DNA from: Rhipicephalus microplus
Lineage: Eukaryota > Arthropoda > Arachnida > Ixodida > Ixodidae
NCBI RefSeq assembly: GCF_043290135.1
Contig: NC_134710.1
Span: 9,597,821-9,661,820 of the forward strand
Direction: 5' to 3'
DNA length: 64,000 bases
Of the stretch, positions 53,160 to 62,753 are shown one piece after another. Numbering within the stretch: the stretch's first letter is position 1; every line of letters starts with the position of its first letter. Below the pieces are notes generated by a model, which had not been told where the DNA came from, did no database searches, and was given only the letters and a program-made list of their open reading frames with translations. A program made the position numbers and the translations under genes.

Positions 53160-56100
53160 TTAATGAACCAAAAACTAGATTTATTTTTTTTCCTTGAAAG
53201 TGAGTTTGAGTATTAGTACTTTGCAGTGAAGAGTTTAATTTTCACTCGTGCCTTGACTTTAGCCACCAATCAGATAACCTCCTTTTAGTTAAGTCTACCC
53301 GCTTAAAGTCTATTTTGCCCTCCCGGTCCCTAAACCCCAGTGCTTTGAAAAAATCTGCGCCATCATCCTGAACTATAGGGTGAAGCCCTTTACAAAACAT
53401 TATCAAGTGTTCGGCAGTTTCTTCTTCCTCTCCACACGGACTGCATACTGTGTCTACCCCTTCGTATTTGGCCCGATATGTCTTGGTTCGCAGTCTTCCA
53501 GTCCTGGCCTCAAACAGTAGAGAACTACCCCGAGTATTATCATAGATCCTGTCCTTGGCAATTGCCTGCTTAAAAGTTCAATTAATTTCTAGTGCGGACT
53601 TCTTAATTATGCCCATTCTCCACATGTCAGTCTCAGCTTCCTTCACTTTCTTCTTGGCCGATAGTTCTTTTTGGTTTGGCCACCTGCTGTTTTCTAAGTA
53701 TTTACCAGTCAACTTCCTGGTTCGCTTCCTCCATTTTGTATCGACATTCTTCATGTACAAGTAGCTGAAAACCTTCCTAGCCCAACGCTCCTCCCCCATT
53801 TCTCTCAATCGCTTCTCAAATTTTATCTTGCTGCTAGCTTCCCTGCCCTCAAATGATGTCCATCCCATATCACCTTGTACTCCCTGATTTGGTGTATTCC
53901 CGTGAGCTCCTAAAGCAAGACTACCTATTCCACGTTGCCTAATTTCTAATCTTGCTTGAACTTCTTATCTCATGCACAAGACCGCATTGCCGAACGTCAG
54001 CCCAGGAACCATGACCCCTTTCCACATTCCTCTCACAACATCATACCTATTGTAATTCCACAGTGCCCTATTTTTCATCACTGCTGCCTTCCTGTTACCT
54101 TTAGTTGTAACGTATATTTCGTGTTCCCTCAGGTACTCGGTCCCATTGCTTATCCATGGGCCCAGATATTTGTATTTATCTGTTATCTCTAGCGTAACCT
54201 CCTGTATTCTAAGCTCACTACCTTCGTTGTCATTGAAAATCATGACTCCCGATTTTTCCTTACTGAATCTAAAATCTAACCTATCTCCCTCATTACCGCA
54301 GATGTCCATCAATCTCTGCAAATCTTCCCGGTTGTTGGCCATTAGCACATTATCATCTGCGTACATTAATGCTGGTAGTGCCTGATCAATAAGTTTTCCT
54401 TGTTTGACTAAAGAGAGGTTGAAGGCCAGTCCACTTCCCTCTAATTTGGCCTCTAATTCTTGTAGGTACATCATGAATAATAAGGGTGACAGGGGACACC
54501 CCTGCCTAAGCCCCCGTTTTACCTCTTCAGGCTTGGATACTTGTTTTTCCCACTTTATAACTACCTTGTTACCTTTATAGATATCCTTTAAAAGATTAGT
54601 GACTACAATTTCCACGCCTAGTGTGTCTAGTATTCCCCACAATTCCTCTTGAGCCACGCTATCGTGCGCTCCCTTGATATCCAAAAATGCTAGCCACAGG
54701 GGCCTGTGTTCCTTTTCTGCTATTTCGATGCACTGCGTCAGTGAGAACAGATTGTCTTCCAATCTCCTGTGTTGCCGAAACCCATTATGCATTTGCCCCA
54801 GCACCCCCTCATCCTCTATCCATGCCTACAGTTTTTCCTTTATAATCTGCATCGCCAGCCTGTAGACCACTGATGTCACTGTCATAGGACGGTAGTTGTT
54901 TATGTCAGCTTTGTCCCCCTTTCCTTTATAGATCATGCTCATCCTGTTACGTGCCCCGCCGCGGTGGTGTAGTGGCTAAGGTACTGGGCTGCTAACCCGC
55001 AGGTCGCGGGATCGAATCCCGGCTGCGGCGGCTCCATTTCCAATGGAGGCGGAAATGTTGTAGGCCCGTGTGCTCAGATTTGGGCGCACGTTAAAGAACC
55101 CCAGGTGGTCGAAATTTCCGGAGCCCTCCACTACGGCGTCTCTCATAATCATATGGTGGTTTTGATACGTTAAACCCCACATATCATCATCCTGTTACGT
55201 TTCCATCCATCGGGAACTTCACCATCGATTATTATTTTGCTCACTGCCTCTATCAAAGTCTGCTTAGACTTCGCACCCAATTTCTTTATCAGCATAATTG
55301 GAATGCCACCTGGGCCTGTTGATGTACTACTAGGAACCCACTTCTCAGCCCTTTCCCACTCTCGTTGTGAAAATGGAGCCATTGCACCACTTGATTCGTC
55401 CTTGTCTATTGATGTGCATAAAGTACTTCTTTGTTGAAATTTTTCTGTCACCCTTGTTCTTATATATTCAATAGCATCGTCCCCTTCTAGCTTAGCACCT
55501 TGGGCTGTAGTTATAAAACTCTGGTCTAGGCTCGTCTCATTTCTCAAGGAGTTTAGATGGTTCCAAAATTTCGCAGCTGCCTTTCTACCTTTTTTATGTA
55601 CTTCTGCCAGCCACTGAACTCCCTTTCTTCTAATCTTTTCATTGATCAGAAGGGATGCATCCCTTCTACAGCTTAGAAAGGTTTCCCATTTTCTTTCAAC
55701 ATCGTCTGTCGGTTCACCCCGCTGCTTAGCATGTCTGTATTCCCTAGAGCCTTCCTGACGTTTTGCTAAGGCTCTCTTAACTTCCTCATCCCACCAACTT
55801 CTGGGTTTGTGTCTTCTTTTCCGGGGTGACTTGTAGCGCGTCTTAGCAAGCTATAGCTCAAAGAGTCTAATTAGATTCGTGTATGTCCACACTGTCTTAT
55901 TATCCTCCATGATTACTTTCTCAATTTGTTTAGTGGCTATGTTAATTTGTCTTTCTGGATAAAAATTTTCCTGTAGTTGCTCATCTTGTCTCCTTCCCAC
56001 TTTCACTGCTCTTCCAAAACTTAGCTTGATACGTTTGTGATCACTACCCAGACTTCTGGAGCCACCTTCATCTATGTGCATTCCCCTGAGCTTATCATAC

Positions 56101-56740
56101 ATCCTATGTGACATCAGTGCATAATCTATCGTCGACTGCAGCCTTCCTACCTCCCATGTTATTTGCCCTTCACATTTCTCGGTACTGTTGCAAATGATCA
56201 AATCAAGCCTTTCACACATATCCATGATCATTTTGCCTGTCGGGTCGGTATACCCATCTATATTTTCTATGTGTGCATTCATGTCTCCTAGTATAATTAT
56301 CTCGCACTCTCTTCCTAACTCCTGAATGTCCTTTGATATACACTCTACCATTGCCTGATTTTCGTCTCTGGCCTTTGCTCCCGTCCACAAGTACACGAAA
56401 CCAGGAGTGTCATATGACCTGCCACTTTCCCTTTTAGCCATAAATGTTCCTTGCACTCCTGATTGACCCTTTGCCAGTCTGTACTTTTATCAATGAATGC
56501 CCCAATACCACCCCCCTTTCTGCTGCCTTCTGTTCTATTACAATATTCCCACGCGTAGTCTGGATTGTTCGGAGGTTGTTCCATGTCCCTGAGATGGGTT
56601 TCTACAAAACCGTATACCATCGGCCTCTCTTCCCTTAGCTGTTCTTCTATCTCTTCCCACTTCAGCCTGTTCCTACCACCCTGCATGTTAATATACCCTA
56701 TGCCTGAATTGGCTCGGCGCTCGTGGCTACGTCTATTTGT
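53160..56740 (-). pseudogene. LINE-B ORF2: endonuclease and reverse transcriptase, broken
   Basis: Endonuclease: YINMQGGRNRLKWEEIEEQL, VETHLRDMEQPP, LGDMNAHIENIDGY, STIDYALMSHRMYD and SLGSDHKRIKL (56690-56030), all catalytic motifs kept. RT: STGPGGIPIMLIKKLG (near 55310), LAFLDIKGAHDSVA (near 54690), LRQGCPLSPLLFMMYL (near 54500) and LMYADDNVLMA (near 54360). C-terminus: GYNRYDVVRG-like NYNRYDVVRGMWKGVMVPG and WTSFEGREASSKIKFEKRL. Frame breaks near 56400, 55850, 54800, 53960 and 53570 inactivate it. Confidence 0.85.
54953..55186 (+). mobile_element. Ruka-type SINE nested in LINE-B, 14-bp target duplication
   Basis: TCATCCTGTTACGT at 54939-54952 and 55187-55200 flank a full-length copy with an intact B box (GGATCGAATCC) and the body words GGAGGCGGAAATGTTGTAGG and GTTAAAGAACCCCAGGTGG. 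The insertion is younger than LINE-B and in opposite orientation to it. Confidence 0.95.
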
Positions 56741-56744
56741 GCCC

Positions 56745-57550
56745 CGTTGTAAGGAAAGGACACAAAAGTGCTGTGTTTCGGTACGATTTGTGGCTAAAAG
56801 GACTTAAAAGCGCCGAGGAACGTCAAACCAAAACTGAAGAAGAGGAGCGGAGGGCAGGTGGCACGAAGGCGATTACAAGAAATGAAAAAGAAGAGGAGAA
56901 GAAGAAGGAACGTGCGAAAAAGAGAGCTCGAGCGTTGAGGCCACGAAGGCAGAAGAAGCGGTGCGCCGCTCGAGAGGACGAGTTCCTGGCAGCGTTCCTG
57001 AGCCAGACGTGGGACCCGTACGTGTCGGCCAGGTCGAGCTCCGGTGTGTCCGTTCGAGGTCGAGTCCGTCGGCCTGTACAAGGTCCAAGGACGGGGCCTG
57101 CTGAACGGCTCCTGCCTGGGTGCAGTTGCCGGGAGCAGGTTCGTGGACGAGGCCTACGGGGTGTGGTCTTCGTGAGCCGTGGCTTGATCCTGGACCTCAG
57201 GAGTTGCGACCCTGACTGCTGGGTTGGCCGCGACGTCCGACTCAACGGCGCTGCACACGGTAGCGCATCCGTGTGCCGTCAGCCGTTCCAGCCGTGCCAC
57301 CTTTGCCGTCGCGCACGTCGACGACCACATCATGTCGGAACGACGGGGACCCAAACTGTGAGGCAGCGGTTTCTGCTTGCGAACCGAGGACTATACGTGC
57401 TGGACACTGAGTAAGCGTAGCCGAGAGCTCTCCGCGTAATAGAGGTCTGACTCTCGTGCAGGTGGCGTGATGCTTGGCGTGTAGGGTTGGATATATAGCT
57501 TTATTTTCACCTGCCGCTTTCTGCTCTAGTGTCCAATATAAAGCTTCTTT
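56745..57550. other. Unexplained GC-rich block between ORF1 and ORF2 of LINE-B
   Basis: LINE-A has nothing comparable here; its ORF1 and ORF2 overlap. The block starts after ORF2-like sequence near 56745 with an A/G-rich tract (56820-56960), becomes GC-rich, and ends GGATATATAGCTTT ... CCAATATAAAGCTTCTTTTG, which resembles the promoter/polyadenylation part of an LTR. A + strand frame is open at 56737-57414 (TTG start, 225 codons) but no protein family was recognised. Best guess: a solo LTR or other insertion with a decayed target duplication. Confidence 0.4.
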
Positions 57551-57739
57551 TGTTCGCATCAATTGTTGATGTTAATCCTTTCTCGTCCGCTATCGACATA
57601 GTGACGAACGTCCGTAACCATTACACCCGGACTCTACCTATCTTAGATATTGGTGCCACTTTGGAATCGTATCTGTCCATACCACCTGTCGAAAAGTCTC
57701 CCTGGTTGTTTTCCTCGTTACTAGCTATCCTGCACCCCG

Positions 57740-58757
57740 AAGGGCTCGCTTGCCCCCCAAAAAAGCTACTGCGCGTCTTGCTAGTCGCTAACCCCCCTCT
57801 TGACCTAGCCGCCCATCGAAGTGAATTCTGTCTCGTTGAAAACCACCCTACCTATGAACCTCTCTGTTTATTTCCACCACCTCAAAGCCTCTCTCTCGAC
57901 TCATTCGCCATATCTCTTGGTTTGCGTTGACAACCGCTCTCTTCAGGTTGCTATCACGCACTGGTACCTCCGGTATCGTGCACTACCTGTACCTTAGGAG
58001 AAGTGCCGCGCATGTCATCGACGCCTTTCGCCAGTGTTGTTGCTAGTCCTGCTGTATCTTCATTTAAGACATCGTTTAAACCGCCTGAAGTTATCACGAG
58101 GTTTCGTCTATCAGCTGTAGTTTTGAGTTTTGCGCTCGCTTGCCTCATGACTGCTTCAAGCTTGCGTCCTGGGAACGCCCCTACTGCAACCCTTTTGTCA
58201 CTTCTTAACCTCTCTTTGATGGCTTCTGTGCATCGATTTAAATTCGAGACCCCAGCGATTATCACATGCTGTGAATTTTTCAGCTGGAGTGTCCTGCACC
58301 TGGGGGCTACTTGCACCGGTGACGCCGGCTGATTTGTCCCCTCCCAGCCCCACTACTACCTCGCTCAAGCTGGGCCTTGCGACAATTGAACCGGCTTAAC
58401 CTGTTTTTTCCAAACTTGCTTGCTCTTCCTTCTCCACCGTTCTGGTTGCCGGTTCCCTACTGTTATCTCCATAGGCCGCTTCTTTGTTCAGCTTCGCTAG
58501 TGCTTCCTCGGCGGATTTCAGTCTTTCTCCCATTGCCCTCGTTTTCTCTTGCTCTGTCGCCAACGCAGTCTCGAGCTCGGCGATTCTCATCAGCAGTTCA
58601 CTCTGGGCAACCATCATTTTCTCAGTTTTTTCCTCGACCTCACATTGCCTACACTTCGCGTCAGCCTCTTCTCCATCCACTTCTACGCTTGGATCCACTT
58701 TCATACCCACTGCACATCCTGAACACTTTACAGTCTTTTTAACCATGTCTTTCTGAC
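57740..58757 (-). pseudogene. LINE-B ORF1: zinc ribbon, coiled coil and esterase-like domain, broken
   Basis: It starts MVKKTVKCSGCAVGMKV with a C-x2-C ... C-x2-C pair, then a coiled coil (ELLMRIAELETALATEQEKT), then a frame break and the esterase part (VIIAGVSNLNRC, ITSGGLNDVLNED). The nucleophile motif GDS of LINE-A is GVS here. After a further break the end ...AVAFLGG and the ORF1 stop are at the same place as in LINE-A. Confidence 0.8.
57758..57764 (-). promoter_or_regulatory. Conserved -1 frameshift heptamer in LINE-B
   Basis: The minus strand reads GCT TTT TTG GGG GGC, with T_TTT_TTG in the ORF1 frame. The -1 frame downstream is open until past SNEENNQGDFSTGG, the equivalent of RNRENNQEDALTG in LINE-A ORF2. 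The run of six T and six G is unchanged although nearby bases differ. Confidence 0.55.
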
Positions 58758-59396
58758 ACCAATTGCTCCTATACTCGATAATTACTAAACTCGAGCCCTG
58801 CACTACTAAAAAAAGAAAGTCTAAACTCTACTACGAAAATTTGCGTGTTCAATGTATGCGCACCTCCCCCACGAGGTGGCAAAAGAAAAAAAGAAAAAAA
58901 AACAAAAAATTTCAAACACACATACCCGCACTAACTAATAAATACCTGGTGACTGGCCCCCGAAAAAGCCGTACCATAAAATAAGTGCTACGAAGATTTC
59001 AACCGCTGCCTTATAATTATATAGACAAGTTCAAAACATACAAAAACACTTATCTGCGCAGTCGATCCGTAGCGCTCAAAAAACACGCCCATCCACCGTG
59101 ACAGCCCGAACTGACTGCCTCGGTCGCGTGGCAGTTCAGTTCTCGGTCGCGAATAGTCTCGGAATAGTCTCGGTCGCGAAATGGATGGATGGATGCTATG
59201 AGCGTCCCCTTTATAACGGGGTGGTGACAAGTATGCCACCAGGCTCGACAAAAAAAAAAAAAACCTTTTTTCTTTTTTTATGTTGGCCTAATGCCTCTAC
59301 TTCGATAAATTCTATCTTAATGGAAAAAAAGGTAAATTTTCAGCTTAAGTTCTCTGCCATTTACGGCACACTGTCAATATTTTATTTTTCCAATAT

Positions 59397-62300
59397 TTAT
59401 TTTTGTCCTTTCTCTCTAATTTTCTGCCACCAATACTCTAACCGTCTCTTACTTATTTCAATCGCGGGTGTGTTCAGCTTTCCATTGTTGTCCCTAAAAC
59501 CCAAGGCTTCCTGTAGGCTCGTGCCCAAACGTACACCTGGGTGGATATCTCCACATTCAATCAGAACATGCTCCGCCGTTTCCTTATCTTTCCCGCAGCA
59601 TGTGCATTGTTCTTCTTCTTTACTGAATCTTGCTTTATAACTACGCGTTCTAAGGCAACCCGATCTCGCTTCAAACAGTAAAGCGCTTCCCCTTGAATTA
59701 TCGTAAAATGCCTCCCTCCTTATTTCATTTTTGCCCTTTCGGTAGTTACTCAAAGCCGGTTTTTTCTCCATAGCTGCCATCCAGTAAATCCTCTCCGCCT
59801 CCCTGACTTTTCCCTTAACGCTCTTTGTTGACATATGGCTTACAATACCAGCCGTATATTTACTAGTGAGTCTTCTAGTTCTTTTTCTCCACTGTGTGTC
59901 CACGCTCTTCCTATACAAATAACGGAACACCTTCTCTGCCCATCTACTCTTCTTCATATTTCTTAGCCTTTCTTCGAACCTTATTTTGCTCTGCGCTTCC
60001 CTCGCCTCAAAACCTGCCCACCCCATATCGCCCTTTACAGCCTCGTTTGTCGTCTTCCCGTGAGCACCCAACGCGAGGCGTCCCACAGTCCTTTGATTTA
60101 CATCCATTCCCGATTGCACCTCTGCCCTCATGCACACCACTGAGTTCCCAAAAGTAAGCCCTGGAACCATTACACCCTTCCACAGACCTCGAAGCACCTC
60201 ATACCTATTGTATCCCCACAACGCTCTGTGCTTCATTATTGCCGCATTCCTCTTTCCTTTTGCTGCCGAGGCTTTTTCCTGTACCTCCATGTATCTATCA
60301 CTCTCATTTACCCATACTCCAAGGTACTTGTATTCACTTACCCTCGGTATTTCTTGGCCTTGTATGGACACCGTCTGATCACAGGGATCATTGAATACCA
60401 TCAATCCACACTTCGTTACACTGAATCCTAGTCCAAGAGCTTCACCTTCCCTTCCGCATATATTCGCCAGCTGCTGTATATCATCTCGACTGTCCGCAAA
60501 TAAGACGATATCGTCCGCATAAAATAAACCTGGAAGCTTCTGCTCAATCATCATGCCGCCCTGTTTGTGTGACAGATTAAAACCAATGTTGCTACCTTCT
60601 AGCGCTTTTTCCATACTCACCATGTACAGCATGAATAACAGCGGGGACAAAGGACATCCCTGTCTCAGACCCCTGCTAACCTCAACGTTCTCTTTGCTAC
60701 GCATTCCTTCCCACTCTATGCAAACTGTATTTTCTCGGTATATCTCCCTCAAAAGCTGTATACAGTCGTCGCCCATGCCCATTCCTTTCAATATATCCCA
60801 CAAAATTTCCTGATTAACGTTGTCGTATGCCCCAGTGATGTCTAGAAAAGCCACGTACAAGGGCCTATTCTCTATTTTAGATATTTCTATACACTGAGTG
60901 AGAACAAACAGGTTATCGTCTAACCGCCTGTCGACTCGAAATCCGTTCTGAAGTTCTCCCAAAATATCGTTATGTTCGGCCCATGTTTCTATTTTCATTT
61001 TTACTGCTTGCATCGCCAACCTGTATAGTACCGATGTAATGGTTAGTGGTCTATACGAGCGAATCTTGTCCTTTTCTCCCTTGCCTTTATAGATTAAGTT
61101 CATTCTACTTTGTCGCCAACTGTCCGGTATTTGTCCGTCCTTTAAGCTTTTTTCTACTGCTTTTAACAATGCTTCTTTAGTGTTATGTCCTAGTTCGTTA
61201 ATGAGGCTAACGGGAATCCCATCTAAACCCGCGGCAGTGCGCTTTGGAATTTTTCCTTCGGCCTTTTTCCAGTTGAAATTATCAAGTACTAGCTCTTCCT
61301 CTGTTGCTTTCTCCGCCACACTTTTACTCACCGGGGAGATCCCCTGGACGCTCTTTTGAAACGAATCGGCTGTTACCTTTTGGATGTAACCTAGCGCTTC
61401 GTACCCTTCCAATTGATTTCCTCCTTCATCTAGAATATGTTGTTGCGTTGTGACAGACTTCCTACCTAGCGCCTTTATGTGGCTCCAAAAAATCCTAGGC
61501 GCGGCCTCCTTTTTTTCGTGTATCTCTGTCATCCAGCGTTCACTTTCACCTTTAATTTTTGCCTCTACCAATTTCTGTACAAGGGATTTTTTCTCTAAAT
61601 ATATTTCCCATATTTTTTTTACTTCGTCCTGCGGCCGCTTCTCCTTTTTTGCCTTTCTATGCTCCCGTGATGCTTCGCGTCGCTTCTCGATCGCCTCCCG
61701 GATTTCCTTGTTCCACCAACTTTTTGGCTTCCTTTTTCCTTTCCAGCAAACAGTTTTCTTCTCTTTCCCTATCTCCTTCGTCATTAGATGTAACAGCTCA
61801 CTATACTCCCAGTCCTTGCCTGGTATTTCGCCTACTTCTTCCTCGACTCTTGCGGCTATATTTATTATTTGTTTGTCATTTAAATACAAGCTGCCAGACT
61901 TTGATTCCATGCTCATATTTTCAGTTTCGTATCCCATTTGTAATGTTATTCGTTTATGATCACTACCCAAGCTGTTAATGCCTTCCTCGTCTATCCTCAT
62001 TTCTGTCAGTTTGTGGTAAATTCCTTCAGTCATGAGACAATAATCAATACTTGATTGCTTGTTTCCGACTTCCCATGTGATCTGGCCGTCACATTTAGGC
62101 CCCGTGTTAACTATCTCCAGACTATGTTGCTCGCAAAGATCTAGTAATAACTTCCCATTGGTGTCTGAATATCCGTCAAGGTCATGTATGTGGGCATTCA
62201 TGTCCCCTAGAAGGATGATTTCGGCCCCATTACCAAATTCCTTAATATCCGCACTCATGCAATCCACTATCTCCTGATTCTTTTCTCTGCAGTTATTCCC

Positions 62301-62753
62301 CGTCCACAAGTAGGCTACCCCTAGCCACGTTTCCTTTCCACCTACTGTGCCCAGAACCCAGAGGTGCTCTGAACACGTCTGTTTCACTCTAACCCATTTG
62401 GCTCCGCGGTGAATTAGCATTCCTACACCCCCACCTTTCCTTTCCGATATGGTCCTGTTACACCCTTCCCAAACATAATTTTTAATATGTGGTGGCTCTT
62501 CCAAGTCTCTAAGGTGTGTTTCTGTAACCGCATACACGCCTATCTGTTCTTTGTTTAACTGCTCCTCAATCTCTAACCATTTTGCCTTCTTTCTGCCACC
62601 CTGCATGTTTATGTAACTAATTGCAACACGCGCCTTTTTCCTTTTTCTTTTACCTTTTTTCTGGTTTTTCGCAATTCTACCTGTCAAAGCGTCCTCCTGG
62701 TTGTTTTCCCTGTTACGAGCTACCCCGGACTCCGAAGGGCCCGTGAGCCCCCC
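59397..62753 (-). CDS. LINE-A ORF2: AP-endonuclease, reverse transcriptase, zinc knuckle
   Basis: Numbering from the TTG codon at 62687. Endonuclease: YINMQGG (25-31), TETH (55-58), GDMNAH (161-166), SIDY (213-216), SDH (242-244), the full catalytic set. RT: LDITGAYDNV (about 615), GLRQGCPLSPLLFMLYM (about 670) and FYADD (about 720). C-terminus: CTCCGKDKETAEHVLIEC (about 1030), a C-x2-C-x8-H-x4-C finger. The protein nicks target DNA and primes reverse transcription there. There is no ATG before codon 28; the frame is open upstream through the ORF1 end to the slippery site at 62753-62759, so I place its start at the frameshift. All key residues are present, so the copy may be active. Confidence 0.92.
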   Translation of the reverse strand, partial: GGLTGPSESGVARNRENNQEDALTGRIAKNQKKGKRKRKKARVAISYINMQGGRKKAKWLEIEEQLNKEQIGVYAVTETHLRDLEEPPHIKNYVWEGCNRTISERKGGGVGMLIHRGAKWVRVKQTCSEHLWVLGTVGGKETWLGVAYLWTGNNCREKNQEIVDCMSADIKEFGNGAEIILLGDMNAHIHDLDGYSDTNGKLLLDLCEQHSLEIVNTGPKCDGQITWEVGNKQSSIDYCLMTEGIYHKLTEMRIDEEGINSLGSDHKRITLQMGYETENMSMESKSGSLYLNDKQIINIAARVEEEVGEIPGKDWEYSELLHLMTKEIGKEKKTVCWKGKRKPKSWWNKEIREAIEKRREASREHRKAKKEKRPQDEVKKIWEIYLEKKSLVQKLVEAKIKGESERWMTEIHEKKEAAPRIFWSHIKALGRKSVTTQQHILDEGGNQLEGYEALGYIQKVTADSFQKSVQGISPVSKSVAEKATEEELVLDNFNWKKAEGKIPKRTAAGLDGIPVSLINELGHNTKEALLKAVEKSLKDGQIPDSWRQSRMNLIYKGKGEKDKIRSYRPLTITSVLYRLAMQAVKMKIETWAEHNDILGELQNGFRVDRRLDDNLFVLTQCIEISKIENRPLYVAFLDITGAYDNVNQEILWDILKGMGMGDDCIQLLREIYRENTVCIEWEGMRSKENVEVSRGLRQGCPLSPLLFMLYMVSMEKALEGSNIGFNLSHKQGGMMIEQKLPGLFYADDIVLFADSRDDIQQLANICGREGEALGLGFSVTKCGLMVFNDPCDQTVSIQGQEIPRVSEYKYLGVWVNESDRYMEVQEKASAAKGKRNAAIMKHRALWGYNRYEVLRGLWKGVMVPGLTFGNSVVCMRAEVQSGMDVNQRTVGRLALGAHGKTTNEAVKGDMGWAGFEAREAQSKIRFEERLRNMKKSRWAEKVFRYLYRKSVDTQWRKRTRRLTSKYTAGIVSHMSTKSVKGKVREAERIYWMAAMEKKPALSNYRKGKNEIRREAFYDNSRGSALLFEARSGCLRTRSYKARFSKEEEQCTCCGKDKETAEHVLIECGDIHPGVRLGTSLQEALGFRDNNGKLNTPAIEISKRRLEYWWQKIREKGQK

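Larger units (their letters stand above)
53077..59176 (-). mobile_element. LINE-B: decayed CR1/L2-like LINE with two insertions
   Basis: Order on the minus strand: 5' leader (to about 59170), ORF1 (58757 to about 57740), an unexplained GC-rich block (about 57550-56745), ORF2 (about 56745-53160) interrupted by a SINE (54953-55186), and a 3' end in CCATCC repeats near 53090. It is clearly related to LINE-A at 59177 but broken in many places. The 3' end starts about 20 bp after the target duplication of the TIR element. Confidence 0.85.

Noticed and set aside
56737..57414. 225-codon + strand gene in LINE-B
   Set aside because: It begins at TTG, has skewed low-complexity composition and no recognised domain; kept as an unexplained block, not a gene.
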